Positions 35,488 to 46,917 of a stretch of 64,000 bases of DNA are shown here, in pieces. Made by a program: the position numbers and the translations under genes. The DNA is taken from assembly GCF_900101685.1 (NCBI RefSeq), contig NZ_FMZZ01000002.1:372001-436000 (forward strand), written 5' to 3'. This DNA comes from Actinokineospora iranica (GTDB lineage Bacteria; Actinomycetota; Actinomycetes; Mycobacteriales; Pseudonocardiaceae). The stretch's first letter is position 1, and each line of letters starts with the position of its first letter. The notes below the pieces were generated by a model that was given only the letters and a program-made list of their open reading frames with translations, did no database searches and was not told the origin of the DNA.

Positions 35488-35500
35488 CAGCTTGGCGGCG

Positions 35501-37869
<2,369 letters not shown>

Positions 37870-37871
37870 GC

Positions 37872-39515
37872 CTACTCCTTCGGCGGCGCGGGCTTGTTGA
37901 CCTTCACGGTCTCCTGCCCGACCTCGTCGGCGTCCAGAGCGTCGGCGGGGACGTCGCTGACGCCGCCGCTCTCGGCCGCGGTGAAGTTCTGGGAGAACGC
38001 CTCGACAGCCGCGATCAGCCGCTCTTCGTTGTCGTCGGAGAGCACCTTGTTCACCCGGATCTCGTCCAGGATGCCCGCGTGGCGGTGGCGCAGGTTCTCC
38101 AGCAGCTCGGCCTCGAAGCGGCGGACGTCGGCGACCGGGATCGCGTCCAGGTAGCCCTTGGTGCCGACGTAGATGGAGACGACCTGCTCCTCGACCGGCA
38201 GCGGCGAGAACTGGCCCTGCTTGAGCAGCTCCATCATCCGGGTGCCGCGGGCGAGCTGGGCCTTGGAGGTGGCGTCCAGGTCGGAGGCGAAGGCGGCGAA
38301 CGCCTCCAGCTCGCGGTACTGGGCCAGCTCCAGACGCAGCGTGCCGGAGATCTTCTTCATCGCCTTGGTCTGCGCGGCGCCGCCGACCCGGGAAACCGAG
38401 GTGCCGACGTTGATCGCCGGACGCTGGCCCGAGTTGAACAGGTCGGCTTCCAGGAAGCACTGGCCGTCGGTGATGGAGATGACGTTGGTGGGGATGTAGG
38501 CGGAGATGTCGCTCGCCTTGGTCTCGATGATCGGCAGGCCGGTCATCGAGCCGCCGCCGAGCTCGTCGGACAGCTTCGCGCAGCGCTCCAGCAGGCGGGA
38601 GTGCAAGTAGAAGACGTCGCCGGGGTAGGCCTCGCGGCCCGGCGGGCGGCGCAGCAGCAGCGAGATCGCGCGGTACGCCTCGGCCTGCTTGGTCAGGTCG
38701 TCGAAGATGATCAGGACGTGCTTGCCCTGGTACATCCAGTGCTGCCCGAGCGCGGAGCCGGTGTAGGGCGCGAGCCACTTGAAGCCAGCGGAGTCCGAGG
38801 CCGGGGCGGCGACGATGGTGGTGTACTCCAGCGCGCCCGCCTCCTCCAGCGCGGACTTGACGCCCGCGATGGTGGAGCCCTTCTGGCCGATGGCGACGTA
38901 GATGCAGCGGACCTGCTGCTTCGGGTCGCCGGTCTCCCACGCCTTCTTCTGGTTGATGATCGTGTCGACGCAGACCGTGGTCTTGCCGGTCTTGCGGTCG
39001 CCGATGATCAGCTGGCGCTGGCCGCGGCCGATCGGGGTCATCGAGTCGATGGCCTTGAGGCCGGTCTGCAGCGGCTCCTCGACCGGCTGGCGCTGCACGA
39101 CGGTGGCGGCCTGCAGCTCCAGGGCGCGCTGCTCCTCGGCGACGATCTCGCCGAGGCCGTCGATCGGGGCGCCCAGCGGGTCGACCACGCGGCCGAGGAA
39201 GGCGTCGCCGACCGGGACGGAGAGGACCCGGCCGGTGCGCTTGACCTCCTGGCCCTCCTCGATCTTGTCGTACTCGCCGAGGATGGCGGCGCCGATCTCG
39301 CGGGCGTCCAGGTTCAGCGCCACGCCGACCACGCCGCCGGGGAACTCCAGCAGCTCGTTGGCCATGGCCGAGGGCAGGCCCTCGACGTGGGCGATGCCGT
39401 CACCGGTGTCGGAAACCGTTCCGACCTCTTCCCGGTTGACGTCCGGGGAGTAGCTGGAGACGTAGTTTTCGATCGCACTGCGGATCTCGTCCGACGAGAT
39501 CGTCAGCTCCGCCAT
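37872..39515 (-). CDS. atpA: ATP synthase F1 alpha subunit
   Basis: Regulatory nucleotide-binding subunit, 547 aa. Walker A is [13 protein letters not shown], followed by [14 protein letters not shown] and the ATPase signature region [17 protein letters not shown]. The C-terminal ~35 residues ([19 protein letters not shown] and on) extend beyond the E. coli protein, as in mycobacteria, where this extension restrains ATP hydrolysis (established for mycobacterial alpha). ATG start, tight spacing to atpG. Confidence 0.98.
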   Translation of the reverse strand: MAELTISSDEIRSAIENYVSSYSPDVNREEVGTVSDTGDGIAHVEGLPSAMANELLEFPGGVVGVALNLDAREIGAAILGEYDKIEEGQEVKRTGRVLSVPVGDAFLGRVVDPLGAPIDGLGEIVAEEQRALELQAATVVQRQPVEEPLQTGLKAIDSMTPIGRGQRQLIIGDRKTGKTTVCVDTIINQKKAWETGDPKQQVRCIYVAIGQKGSTIAGVKSALEEAGALEYTTIVAAPASDSAGFKWLAPYTGSALGQHWMYQGKHVLIIFDDLTKQAEAYRAISLLLRRPPGREAYPGDVFYLHSRLLERCAKLSDELGGGSMTGLPIIETKASDISAYIPTNVISITDGQCFLEADLFNSGQRPAINVGTSVSRVGGAAQTKAMKKISGTLRLELAQYRELEAFAAFASDLDATSKAQLARGTRMMELLKQGQFSPLPVEEQVVSIYVGTKGYLDAIPVADVRRFEAELLENLRHRHAGILDEIRVNKVLSDDNEERLIAAVEAFSQNFTAAESGGVSDVPADALDADEVGQETVKVNKPAPPKE

Positions 39516-39558
39516 GAAAGTTCCTGCTCTCGCTTCGTTCTGGGAAGACTAATGGGGG

Positions 39559-40377
39559 TCAGCCGGCAAACTTGCGCCGCAGCGCGTCGAGCCGTCCGGT
39601 GGTGCTGCCGTCGATGACCTCGTCGCCGACCTTGACGACCAGACCGCCGCCGAGGTCGGGGTCGACCTCGATGTGCAGTGCGATCGGCCGGGCGTAGATC
39701 CGCTGCAGGGATGCCGACAGGCTGTCCTGCTGCTCGGCGGAAAGCGGGCCAGCGGAGATCACGTGCGCCACCGAGCGCTCGCGCCGCTTGGCCGCCTGCG
39801 CGGCCAGCGCCTCCAGGCCCGCGACGACCTGCCTGCCGCGCGGCTGGCCGACCAGGTTCTCGACCAGCGCCGAGGTGGTCTTGTCCACCTTGGTCCCGAT
39901 CAGCTCGCGGACCAGGGCGAGCTTGCCCTCGGCCGCGGCGGTCCGGTTGGCCAGCACCTGCTCCAACTCGGTCTGGTCGGCGATGATGCGGCCCAGCCGG
40001 AACAGCTCGTCCTCGACCGTGTCGAGGCGGCCGTCCCGCTCGGCGCGCACCAGCAGCGCGGTGGTGGCCAGCGACTCCAGGCCGTCCACCAGCTCCCGGG
40101 GGCTCGACCACCGGGCGGCGACCGCGGCGGCGACCACGGTCAGGGCCGACTCGGAGATCTTGCCGCCGAGCAGGTCCCGCACGAGCCGTTCGCGGTTCGC
40201 CGGATCGGTGGCGGAGTCGGCGAGCGTGCGCCGCAGGCCGATCTCCCGGTCCAGCAGCCCGACGACCGCGAACAGCTCTTCGCCGAGCGTGGCGGCGGCC
40301 GTGGCCCCCTCGACGACGTCGAGCAGGGTCAGCTCGACGGCGGCGAGGGCTTCCCGGCTCGCGGCTTGGAATGTCAT
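39559..40377 (-). CDS. atpH: ATP synthase delta subunit
   Basis: Peripheral stalk connector, 272 aa, single-domain delta with an N-terminal extension compared with the ~180-aa E. coli subunit. Conserved C-terminal pattern: [34 protein letters not shown] (ending; given only by its GLVVKVGD and [11 protein letters not shown] parts). The extra ~90 residues are common in actinobacteria. In mycobacteria delta is fused to a b' subunit; here atpF and atpH are separate genes 12 nt apart. Confidence 0.95.
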   Translation of the reverse strand: MTFQAASREALAAVELTLLDVVEGATAAATLGEELFAVVGLLDREIGLRRTLADSATDPANRERLVRDLLGGKISESALTVVAAAVAARWSSPRELVDGLESLATTALLVRAERDGRLDTVEDELFRLGRIIADQTELEQVLANRTAAAEGKLALVRELIGTKVDKTTSALVENLVGQPRGRQVVAGLEALAAQAAKRRERSVAHVISAGPLSAEQQDSLSASLQRIYARPIALHIEVDPDLGGGLVVKVGDEVIDGSTTGRLDALRRKFAG

Positions 40378-40389
40378 CTCAGGCGTCCC

Positions 40390-40935
40390 CTAGCTCTTCG
40401 CAGGCGCCGAAACCGAGTCGAGCTCGGCCAGGAACCGGTCGACCGTTCCCCGGCGCCGGGCCTCGTCCTCAAGGGACTCGCCCACGACCCGGCTGGCCAG
40501 TTCGACGGCGTGGCGGCCGAGGTCGGCGCGCAGCTCGGCGACGATCTGCGCGCGCTGCGCCGCCAACTGGGCCTGCCCCTGCGCCACGATACGCGCGGAC
40601 TCCTCCTGGGCCTGGGCGCGCAGCTCCTCCTTGATCTGCTCCGCCTCCGCCCGGGCGTCGTCCCGGATGCGCGCGGACTCGGCGCGGGCCTCGGCGAGCT
40701 GCGCCTTGTACTGCTGCAGCGCGGCCTCTGCCTCGGCCTGGGCCCGCTCCGCCTTCTCGATGCCGCCCTCGATCTTGGCGGTGCGCTCGGCGTAGAGCTT
40801 CTCGAACCGGGGCGCGACGAACTTCGAGATCACGAACAGCAGCAGCAGGAAAGCCACCAGACCGAGGATGACCTCGGCGAGGTGCGGCATCACCGGGCTC
40901 GGGGTTTCAGCGGCCAGGATGGATGTGTTCACCAC
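40390..40935 (-). CDS. atpF: ATP synthase F0 b subunit
   Basis: Peripheral stalk, 181 aa. One N-terminal membrane helix (about 20-40, VILGLVAFLLLLFVISKFV) and a long charged coiled coil rich in Ala, Glu, Gln and Arg that reaches F1. AGGGAGACGTC precedes two adjacent GTG codons at 40935 and 40932; either could be the start. It lies between atpE and atpH. Confidence 0.96.
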   Translation of the reverse strand: MVNTSILAAETPSPVMPHLAEVILGLVAFLLLLFVISKFVAPRFEKLYAERTAKIEGGIEKAERAQAEAEAALQQYKAQLAEARAESARIRDDARAEAEQIKEELRAQAQEESARIVAQGQAQLAAQRAQIVAELRADLGRHAVELASRVVGESLEDEARRRGTVDRFLAELDSVSAPAKS

Positions 40936-40963
40936 GACGTCTCCCTGACGAAGAAGGGCTGGA

Positions 40964-41215
40964 TCAGCCGCCTGCGATGAAGAACACGACCAGGCCGATC
41001 AGGGCGAGCACCTCGACAAGGACGAAGGTCGTCCACGCGATGCCCATGAGCTTGCTCTGGGCCTCCGGCTGGCGGGCCGTGCCGTTGATGACCGCGGCCC
41101 AGATCAGGCCGACGCCGATGCTGGAGCCGATGGCGCCGAGGCCGTAGCCGATGGCCGCGAGGCCCGCGTTGATCGAGGCAGGCGCCTCCTGGGCGAGAAC
41201 AGCAACACTGCTCAC
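40964..41215 (-). CDS. atpE: ATP synthase F0 c subunit
   Basis: Proton-carrying rotor subunit, 83 aa, two membrane helices joined by the polar loop ARQPEA. The essential acidic residue is Glu68 (FVLVEVLALIGLVV). The position is also that of the bedaquiline-binding Glu in mycobacteria. The GTG at 41215 was chosen because the protein then has standard length and AAAGGG lies upstream. Confidence 0.97.
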   Translation of the reverse strand: MSSVAVLAQEAPASINAGLAAIGYGLGAIGSSIGVGLIWAAVINGTARQPEAQSKLMGIAWTTFVLVEVLALIGLVVFFIAGG

Positions 41216-41276
41216 TTGTGTATCCCTTTCCAACTCGGTCCGCGGGCACCCGCGGATCGGGGGCTTGATGTGGTCC

Positions 41277-42059
41277 CTAGTGCTCTTCCGCGAGTGCCAT
41301 GCCGATGAAGTTGGCCGACAGGAGCGCGAAGATGTACGCCTGCAGAATCTGGATGAACGCCTCAAGGAAGGTCATCGCGATGGCGAACGCCCAAGCGACG
41401 AGTGATACCGGCTTGAGCGCCACTGGGGCGTGCAGGAGCAGGTATTCACCACCGAGGGTGAAAACCAGCAGAATGAGGTGCCCGGCGAACATCGCGGCGA
41501 AAACTCGGATCGCCAGCGTGACCGGGTTCAGAATGAACTTCTGCAGGAACTCGATCGGAGCGACCAGCAGGTAAATCGGACCGGGCGCGCCGGGCGGCAT
41601 CGTGGCGTGCTTCAGGTAGCCGACGAAGCCGTGCCGCTTGAAGCCGACGTAGTGGTAAACCGGGTAGACCACCAGCACCGCCAGCGCCAGCGGGAAGCCG
41701 ATCCGCGACATGGTCGGGAACTGCAGCACCGGGATGATCCCGAAGAGGTTGTTCACCAACACGAAGGTGAACAGCGTGAGAATAAGCGGCACGAAGGGCT
41801 TGAAATCCTTCGAGCCGATCTGCTCCCTGGCGATGGAGTTGCGGCCGAAGTCGTAGACCGATTCGGCGGCGAACTGCCACTTGCTGGGGATGACCTTCAA
41901 GTTCCGGGACGTGATCAGAAAGAACGCGGAGACGATCACGACGGACAAGACCACCAAGACCATCGGTTTCGTGACGTCACCGAAGATCGGCGGGAGAATG
42001 AAGTCCTTCACGCCGGGTGGACTGAACGTCTCACCCTCGGCCAGCACCAGCCTGCCCAA
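41277..42059 (-). CDS. atpB: ATP synthase F0 a subunit
   Basis: Membrane stator forming the proton half-channels, 260 aa, five or six membrane helices. The essential Arg is in LNPVTLAIRVFAAMFAGHL, and the last helix has LEAFIQILQAYIFALLSANF. TTG at 42059 is taken as the start because AAGGAG lies 7 nt upstream; a GTG four codons later is possible. First gene of the canonical atpBEFHAGD run, 227 bp after atpI. Confidence 0.96.
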   Translation of the reverse strand: MGRLVLAEGETFSPPGVKDFILPPIFGDVTKPMVLVVLSVVIVSAFFLITSRNLKVIPSKWQFAAESVYDFGRNSIAREQIGSKDFKPFVPLILTLFTFVLVNNLFGIIPVLQFPTMSRIGFPLALAVLVVYPVYHYVGFKRHGFVGYLKHATMPPGAPGPIYLLVAPIEFLQKFILNPVTLAIRVFAAMFAGHLILLVFTLGGEYLLLHAPVALKPVSLVAWAFAIAMTFLEAFIQILQAYIFALLSANFIGMALAEEH

Positions 42060-42286
42060 CTCTGGGCTCCTTCCGGTTCTCCCGGCCGGCGTTCACTCCG
42101 CCGGGGGAATCGTCACGATCAGGTCGTAAGGTACCTGACGAAGTTGGCATGTCCGCAGCCGGCTACCTGATGGCCTGGTCAGCCCACCTGCGAGCTGACC
42201 GCAATACGCCAAACCGACCGCTGACGCAAACCCTACCAGGCGGTAACGAAGGAATCATCAGGTGTGTGGCGTGGGCCGCCGACGGA

Positions 42287-42790
42287 CTACTTCTCGTCGC
42301 CGATGATGATTGTCGGCAGCTTGGTCCGGCGAAACGCGACCGCCTCGGCGGCGGCAGCCACGATCACCACGGCGATCATCGTGATGCCCAGCGACCGGCT
42401 GTGCAGCGCGTCGACGCCGCGCAGCGCGGTCATGACCAGCATCAGGACGAACAGCTTGACGAGCAGGCCGCCCAGCGACGCGGCGAGCGCGACCTGTGGC
42501 CCCAGGGCGGCGGTCTTGCGCATCAGGAACAGCGTCAGCAGCGACGAGCCGCAGGCGAGCGCGCCCCCCACCAGCGCGCCGAGCGCCCCGGGCGCCCCGT
42601 TCAGCGCGCCGAAGAGGACCACCCCCGCGACCAGGGTCGCCACCGACGGCCACAGCGCGGTGCGGAACATGGCGTCCGCCAGCGTGAGCAGCGACCGGGT
42701 GTGCGGGCCGGGCCGCGACTCGGCGGCCGTGCCTGCCTCGGCGGTCGCGCTTGTCTCGGCGGTCGCGCTTGTCTCGTTGTTCTCGCTCAT
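42287..42790 (-). CDS. atpI: AtpI-like ATP synthase assembly protein
   Basis: A 167-aa membrane protein with four predicted helices, in the position of AtpI, which helps c-ring assembly or Mg handling (family knowledge; sequence similarity across AtpI is low, so the call leans on context). The N-terminus has a duplicated SATAET hexapeptide encoded by two 18-bp units at about 42737-42772. It is followed at 227 bp by atpB. Confidence 0.8.
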   Translation of the reverse strand: MSENNETSATAETSATAEAGTAAESRPGPHTRSLLTLADAMFRTALWPSVATLVAGVVLFGALNGAPGALGALVGGALACGSSLLTLFLMRKTAALGPQVALAASLGGLLVKLFVLMLVMTALRGVDALHSRSLGITMIAVVIVAAAAEAVAFRRTKLPTIIIGDEK

Positions 42791-42837
42791 CGTGGGTCCA
42801 GTCTAGAGCCGGGTGGGAGGTCGCCCGGCGGCAGGCG

Positions 42838-43995
42838 TCACCGGGACGAGCGGATGCGCGGCAGGTAGGAGATCACCGCGGTCAGCACCACGACGATCAC
42901 GATTCCCCAGATGACGATCGAGACGTCGTAGAGGGTCACCGCGATGGCGCCGAAGGCGATCAGGCCCGCCCACAGGTAGATGAGCAGCACGGCGCGGCGC
43001 TGGGAGTGGCCGATCTCCAGCAGGCGGTGGTGCAGGTGCATCTTGTCCGCGGAGAACGGGCTCTCGCCGCGGCGGGTGCGCCGGATGACGGCCATCATCA
43101 GGTCCAGCACCGGGACGAACAGGACCGCGGCGACGATGAGCAGCGGGGAGAACACCGCGAGCGCGTCGGTGGCGCCCCACAGGGTGGGGTTGCCGCGGAA
43201 GGAGACGGTGGTGCTCGCCGCGGCCAGCATGAGGCCTATGAGCATCGAGCCGGAGTCGCCCATGAAGATGCGCGCGGGCTGGAAGTTGTGCGGCAGGAAG
43301 CCCAGGCAGGCCCCGGCCAGGGTGGCGGTGATGAGCGCGGGCGAGTAGTTGCCGACGTCGCCGCCGGACTCGTCGAGCAGGTGCATGGAGAACACGCAGG
43401 TCGCCGCGGCGGTGATGAGCCCGATTCCCGCGGCGAGCCCGTCGAGGCCGTCCACGAAGTTCATCGCGTTGATCATCGTGACGGCGAGCAGGATGGCCAG
43501 CAGGCCGCCCTGGTTCTGGTCCAGGATGAGCACCGAGCCGAAGACGCCCTCGTCGCCGCCCCAGGGCACCCACAGCACGAACCACTGGATGCCGAACAGC
43601 ACCAGGATGCCAGCGCAGGTGGTCTGGCCCGCGAGTTTCGTGAGCGAGTCCAGCTCGAACCGGTCGTCCAGCATACCGATGCCGACGATGATGCCGCCGC
43701 CGATGAGCACGGCGGCGGGGTCGAACGAGTAGTCGAACGCGCGGCGCAGGACCGGCAGCTGGTGGGCCAGCAGCATCCCGCCGCAGATGCCCAGGTACAT
43801 GGCCAGTCCGCCCAGCCGCGGCATCGGCACGACGTGCACGTCGCGCTGGCGCGGGTAGGCGACCGCGCCCATCCGGATGGCCAGCAGCCGGACCAGGCCG
43901 GTCAGCAGGAACGTCAGGACCGCGGTGATCAGCGCGACCAGCAGGTACTCCCGCACCGGAAGGCCTGCGGGCGCGAATCCGCTCGTGGGTGTCAC
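42838..43995 (-). CDS. wecA: WecA/MraY-family undecaprenyl-phosphate GlcNAc-1-phosphate transferase
   Basis: Integral membrane enzyme of 385 aa, about 11 helices, moving a sugar phosphate onto a polyprenyl carrier; in mycobacteria WecA starts arabinogalactan linker synthesis. Active-site Asp motifs are GMLDDRFELD near residue 115 and NAMNFVDGLDGLAAG near 178. MGDSGSMLIG (substrate loop) and the HLHHRLL His motif are also present. The GTG start overlaps glyA by 4 nt. Same order as Rv1302 before the ATP synthase genes. Confidence 0.93.
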   Translation of the reverse strand: MTPTSGFAPAGLPVREYLLVALITAVLTFLLTGLVRLLAIRMGAVAYPRQRDVHVVPMPRLGGLAMYLGICGGMLLAHQLPVLRRAFDYSFDPAAVLIGGGIIVGIGMLDDRFELDSLTKLAGQTTCAGILVLFGIQWFVLWVPWGGDEGVFGSVLILDQNQGGLLAILLAVTMINAMNFVDGLDGLAAGIGLITAAATCVFSMHLLDESGGDVGNYSPALITATLAGACLGFLPHNFQPARIFMGDSGSMLIGLMLAAASTTVSFRGNPTLWGATDALAVFSPLLIVAAVLFVPVLDLMMAVIRRTRRGESPFSADKMHLHHRLLEIGHSQRRAVLLIYLWAGLIAFGAIAVTLYDVSIVIWGIVIVVVLTAVISYLPRIRSSR

Positions 43996-45260
43996 GCCCG
44001 CTGGCTCCTCGGGTAGGCGGGGCGGGCCGCGGTCAGCGCGGCGACGGCCTCGACCAGCTCGGCCGGATCGGTTGCGGCGCGGACGGCGCGGCCGATCAGC
44101 CGGGCGATCTCGCGCATGTCGGGCTCGGTCATGCCCTGCGTGGTGACGCTGGGCGAGCCGAGCCGGATGCCCGAGGCGACCGAGGGCGGGGCCGGGTCGA
44201 ACGGGACCGGGTTCTTGGTCAGCATGATCCCGGCCGCGGCGCAGCGGGCCTCGGCGTCGGCGCCGGTGACGCCGAGCGGGCGCAGGTCGAGCACGGCCAG
44301 GTGCGTGTCGGTGCCGCCGGAGACCGGGCGCATCCCTTCCTCGGCCAAGCCGTCGGCGAGCGCGGCGGCGTTGGCGACGACCTGGTGGGCGTAGTCGCGA
44401 TAGGACTGCTCGGCGGCTTCTTTGAGGGCGACGGCTTTCGCGGCGATCACGTGCATCATCGGGCCGCCCTGGGTGGCCGGGGAGACCGCCTTGTCGATGG
44501 CATCGGCGTGCTCGGCGCGGCAGAGCACCAGGCCGCCGCGCGGGCCGCGCAGGACTTTGTGGGTCGTCGCGGTGACGACGTCGGCGAAGGGCACCGGCGA
44601 CGGCGCCACTTCGCCCGCGACCAGCCCGATGATGTGCGCCGCGTCGACCAGCAGGATCGCGCCGACCTCGTCGGCGATCTCGCGGAACGCGGCGAAGTCG
44701 ATGAGCCGGGGGTAGGACGTCGCGCCCGCGATGATCATGCGCGGCCGGTGCGCGCGGGCCAGGTCGCGCACCTGGTCGTAGTCGATCAGTTCGGTTTCCG
44801 GGTCCAGGCCGTACCAGACCGGCTCGAACCAGCGGCCGGAGAAGTTGGCTGGCGAGCCGTGCGTGAGGTGGCCGCCGTGGCGCAGGTCCATGGCCAGCAC
44901 GACATCGCCCGGCTCGCAGAACGCGGCGTAGCAGGCCAGGTTCGCATTCGTCCCCGAGTGCGGCTGGAGGTTGGCGTGGTCGGCGCCGAAGAGGGCCCGC
45001 GCGCGGGCCGCGCCGATTTCCTCGGCCACGTCGACTTGGCCGCAGCCTGGGTAGTAGCGGTGGCCGGGGTAGCCCTCCGCGTATTTGTTCGACAGCGTCG
45101 AGCCGAGCGCGGCGAACACCGCGGGGCTGGTGAGGTTCTCGCTCGCGATGAGCTGCAGCCCGCCGCGCAGCCGGTCCAGCTCGCCGAGCACCACCTCGGC
45201 GATCTCCGGGTCCGTGCTGGTGAGGGCCGCGAAGTCAGGGCCCCAGAACGGCGTGGGCAC
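43992..45260 (-). CDS. glyA: Serine hydroxymethyltransferase
   Basis: PLP enzyme interconverting serine and glycine and loading tetrahydrofolate. 422 aa from GTG 45260, giving MPTPFWGPDFAAL; an ATG at 45272 is in frame, but its ribosome site would abut the start codon. Conserved: LQLIASENLTSPAV, HSGTNANLA, and the PLP-lysine loop TATTHKVLRGPRGGLV. Coupled to wecA by a GTGA overlap. In M. tuberculosis this slot between the Sua5 and WecA genes is empty. Confidence 0.94.
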   Translation of the reverse strand: MPTPFWGPDFAALTSTDPEIAEVVLGELDRLRGGLQLIASENLTSPAVFAALGSTLSNKYAEGYPGHRYYPGCGQVDVAEEIGAARARALFGADHANLQPHSGTNANLACYAAFCEPGDVVLAMDLRHGGHLTHGSPANFSGRWFEPVWYGLDPETELIDYDQVRDLARAHRPRMIIAGATSYPRLIDFAAFREIADEVGAILLVDAAHIIGLVAGEVAPSPVPFADVVTATTHKVLRGPRGGLVLCRAEHADAIDKAVSPATQGGPMMHVIAAKAVALKEAAEQSYRDYAHQVVANAAALADGLAEEGMRPVSGGTDTHLAVLDLRPLGVTGADAEARCAAAGIMLTKNPVPFDPAPPSVASGIRLGSPSVTTQGMTEPDMREIARLIGRAVRAATDPAELVEAVAALTAARPAYPRSQRA

Positions 45261-45349
45261 GGGGGGTCGCATCTCCTGCGTGTCGAACGGCTGTCGGTAA
45301 ACGGCTGACAGGTAAGCGGGCAATAGGCGGGCAGATCAGGTAGGGCACG

Positions 45350-46000
45350 CTACCGCGAGACGCGCACCTCGGCGCCCAACGCCTCGGAGACCGCGGCGAC
45401 GCTGACCGCGCCCTCGCGCAGCACCACGGGCTCGTCGCCGCTGAGGTCGACGATGGTCGATGGCACCGGGTCGCCGGACGGTCCGCCGTCGAGGTAGACC
45501 GACACGGAGTCCCCGAGCTGGTCGACGGCCTCCTGCGCGGTCGCCGCGGGCGGTCGGCCGGAGCGGTTGGCGCTGGAGACCGCCATCGGCCCCACCTCGC
45601 GCAGCAGCTCGATCGCCACCGGGTGCAGCGGCATCCGCAGCATGACCGTGCCGCCGGTCCGGCCCAGGTCCCAGGCCAGCGACGGCGCGTGCGGGAGCAC
45701 GATGGACAGGTCCCCCGGCCAGAACGCCTCGACCAGCGTGCGGGCCGACTGGGGCACCGAGAGGACCAGCCCGTCGATGGTCGACCACGAGCCGACCAGC
45801 ACGCCGACGGGCATGTCCGGGCCGCGGCCCTTGGCCGCGAGCAGCGCGCTGACCGCGGTCGGGGAGAACGCGTCGCAGCCGATGCCGTAGACGGTGTCGG
45901 TCGGGATCACGACCGTGCGGCCCGCACGGACCGCGCTGGCCGCCGCGGCGAGGCCGTCTTCGCGCTGGCCGCGCTCGCTGCAGTCGTAGACCGTGGTCAC
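45350..46000 (-). CDS. L-threonylcarbamoyladenylate synthase (Sua5/YwlC/YrdC family)
   Basis: First step of the universal tRNA modification t6A. The 216-aa protein carries the YrdC fold motifs PTDTVYGIGCDAF near residue 33, KGRGPDMPVGVLVG (the KxR nucleotide site), GGTVMLRMPLHPVA and SSANRSGRPPA. It lacks the extra Sua5 C-terminal domain. GTG start at 46000. It occupies the place of Rv1301 next to prmC in the conserved gene order, with two extra genes between here. Confidence 0.93.
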   Translation of the reverse strand: MTTVYDCSERGQREDGLAAAASAVRAGRTVVIPTDTVYGIGCDAFSPTAVSALLAAKGRGPDMPVGVLVGSWSTIDGLVLSVPQSARTLVEAFWPGDLSIVLPHAPSLAWDLGRTGGTVMLRMPLHPVAIELLREVGPMAVSSANRSGRPPAATAQEAVDQLGDSVSVYLDGGPSGDPVPSTIVDLSGDEPVVLREGAVSVAAVSEALGAEVRVSR

Positions 46001-46034
46001 GGCGGCGAGGATAGCGGTGTCGGTAGTCGGACGA

Positions 46035-46850
46035 TCACGCGCCTCCGCCGCGAATCCCGCCGGTGGGCAGCTCCGCGCGGGCGCGCCAGCTCTGCCTGCG
46101 GAAGCGCACCACGATCAGGTAAAGCAGGGCGCTGCCGACGACGATCCCGGCGATCACCAGCGGCACGCTGCCTGTGACCCCGCCGATGGCGACCAGGGTC
46201 AGTCCGAAGGAGACGGCCAGCACCGCCAGGCTCACCGCGATCCCCTCCGGGCGCCAGTGCCAGCGCCGTCCCGAGCGCACCTCGGCCAGCAGCCGCTCCG
46301 CGCCCCGGCGCAGCTCCCGGTCGTCCACGTCGAGTTCGAGGATGCGCCGGGCGGCGTGCTCGCACAGGGCGAGCTGGCCCTCGCTGGTGAACACCAGGGT
46401 CTCGTCGCCTGCGCGGTGCCGGGCCTGGTCGGCGACCGAGCACCAGGTGCTGGCCAGGTAGTAGCGCAACACCGGGTCGTCCGAGCCGCCGTAGACGCGT
46501 TCCAAGTCCTCGGCGGCGGCAACGGCGTCCGAACCGGCCACTTTCGCCTGGGACAGTCCCAGGAACGCGAGCGCGTTGCCCGGGTCCAGCTCTTCCGCGC
46601 GGCGGTAGTGGCGGGCCGCGGCGCGCCACCGGCCGCGGGCGAGCAGCACGTCGCCGATGCCGACGTGGTCGTGCGGGTGCGCGCGCAGCGCCGCCGACCG
46701 CTCGAACTCGCCGAGCGCGTCGTCGAGCCTGCCCGCGAGCAGCGCGGACCTTCCGCGCGCGAACGCGTCCGCGGCCTCTCCCGCCCCCGGTTCGTCCTCG
46801 CCAGCGGTCAGTTCCCACTTGGCGATGACGTCCTGCCATGTACGAAGCAT
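46035..46850 (-). CDS. TPR-like membrane protein
   Basis: A 271-aa protein: residues about 30-120 form tetratricopeptide-like helix pairs (DDALGEFERSAALR, HYRRAEELDPGNALAFLGLS), a soluble linker follows, then two membrane helices near 205-225 and 232-252, and a basic tail. ATG 46850 was chosen over a TTG four codons upstream. Unknown role, probably a scaffold at the membrane. Its start codon overlaps the -35 box of the divergent gene. Confidence 0.72.
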   Translation of the reverse strand: MLRTWQDVIAKWELTAGEDEPGAGEAADAFARGRSALLAGRLDDALGEFERSAALRAHPHDHVGIGDVLLARGRWRAAARHYRRAEELDPGNALAFLGLSQAKVAGSDAVAAAEDLERVYGGSDDPVLRYYLASTWCSVADQARHRAGDETLVFTSEGQLALCEHAARRILELDVDDRELRRGAERLLAEVRSGRRWHWRPEGIAVSLAVLAVSFGLTLVAIGGVTGSVPLVIAGIVVGSALLYLIVVRFRRQSWRARAELPTGGIRGGGA

Positions 46851-46878
46851 TGGATCACCCAAGAGGTCACGCTACCCT
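46850..46878 (+). promoter_or_regulatory. Promoter TTGGAT-N17-TACCCT
   Basis: -35-like TTGGAT at 46850-46855, 17-nt spacer, -10-like TACCCT at 46873-46878. The predicted start of transcription is near 46885, about 33 nt before the proposed ACG start codon of the next gene, and it excludes the ATG far upstream. Confidence 0.5.
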
Positions 46879-46917
46879 CGGTACGGCATACCGCAGGCCC
46901 GTGTCCAGGGAGTAGCC

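Noticed and set aside
42060-42286. Riboswitch or ncRNA in the gap before atpB
   Set aside because: I see only short local hairpins and no known motif; kept as plain leader sequence.
45261-45349. Glycine riboswitch upstream of glyA
   Set aside because: The gap is too short and lacks the conserved glycine aptamer core.
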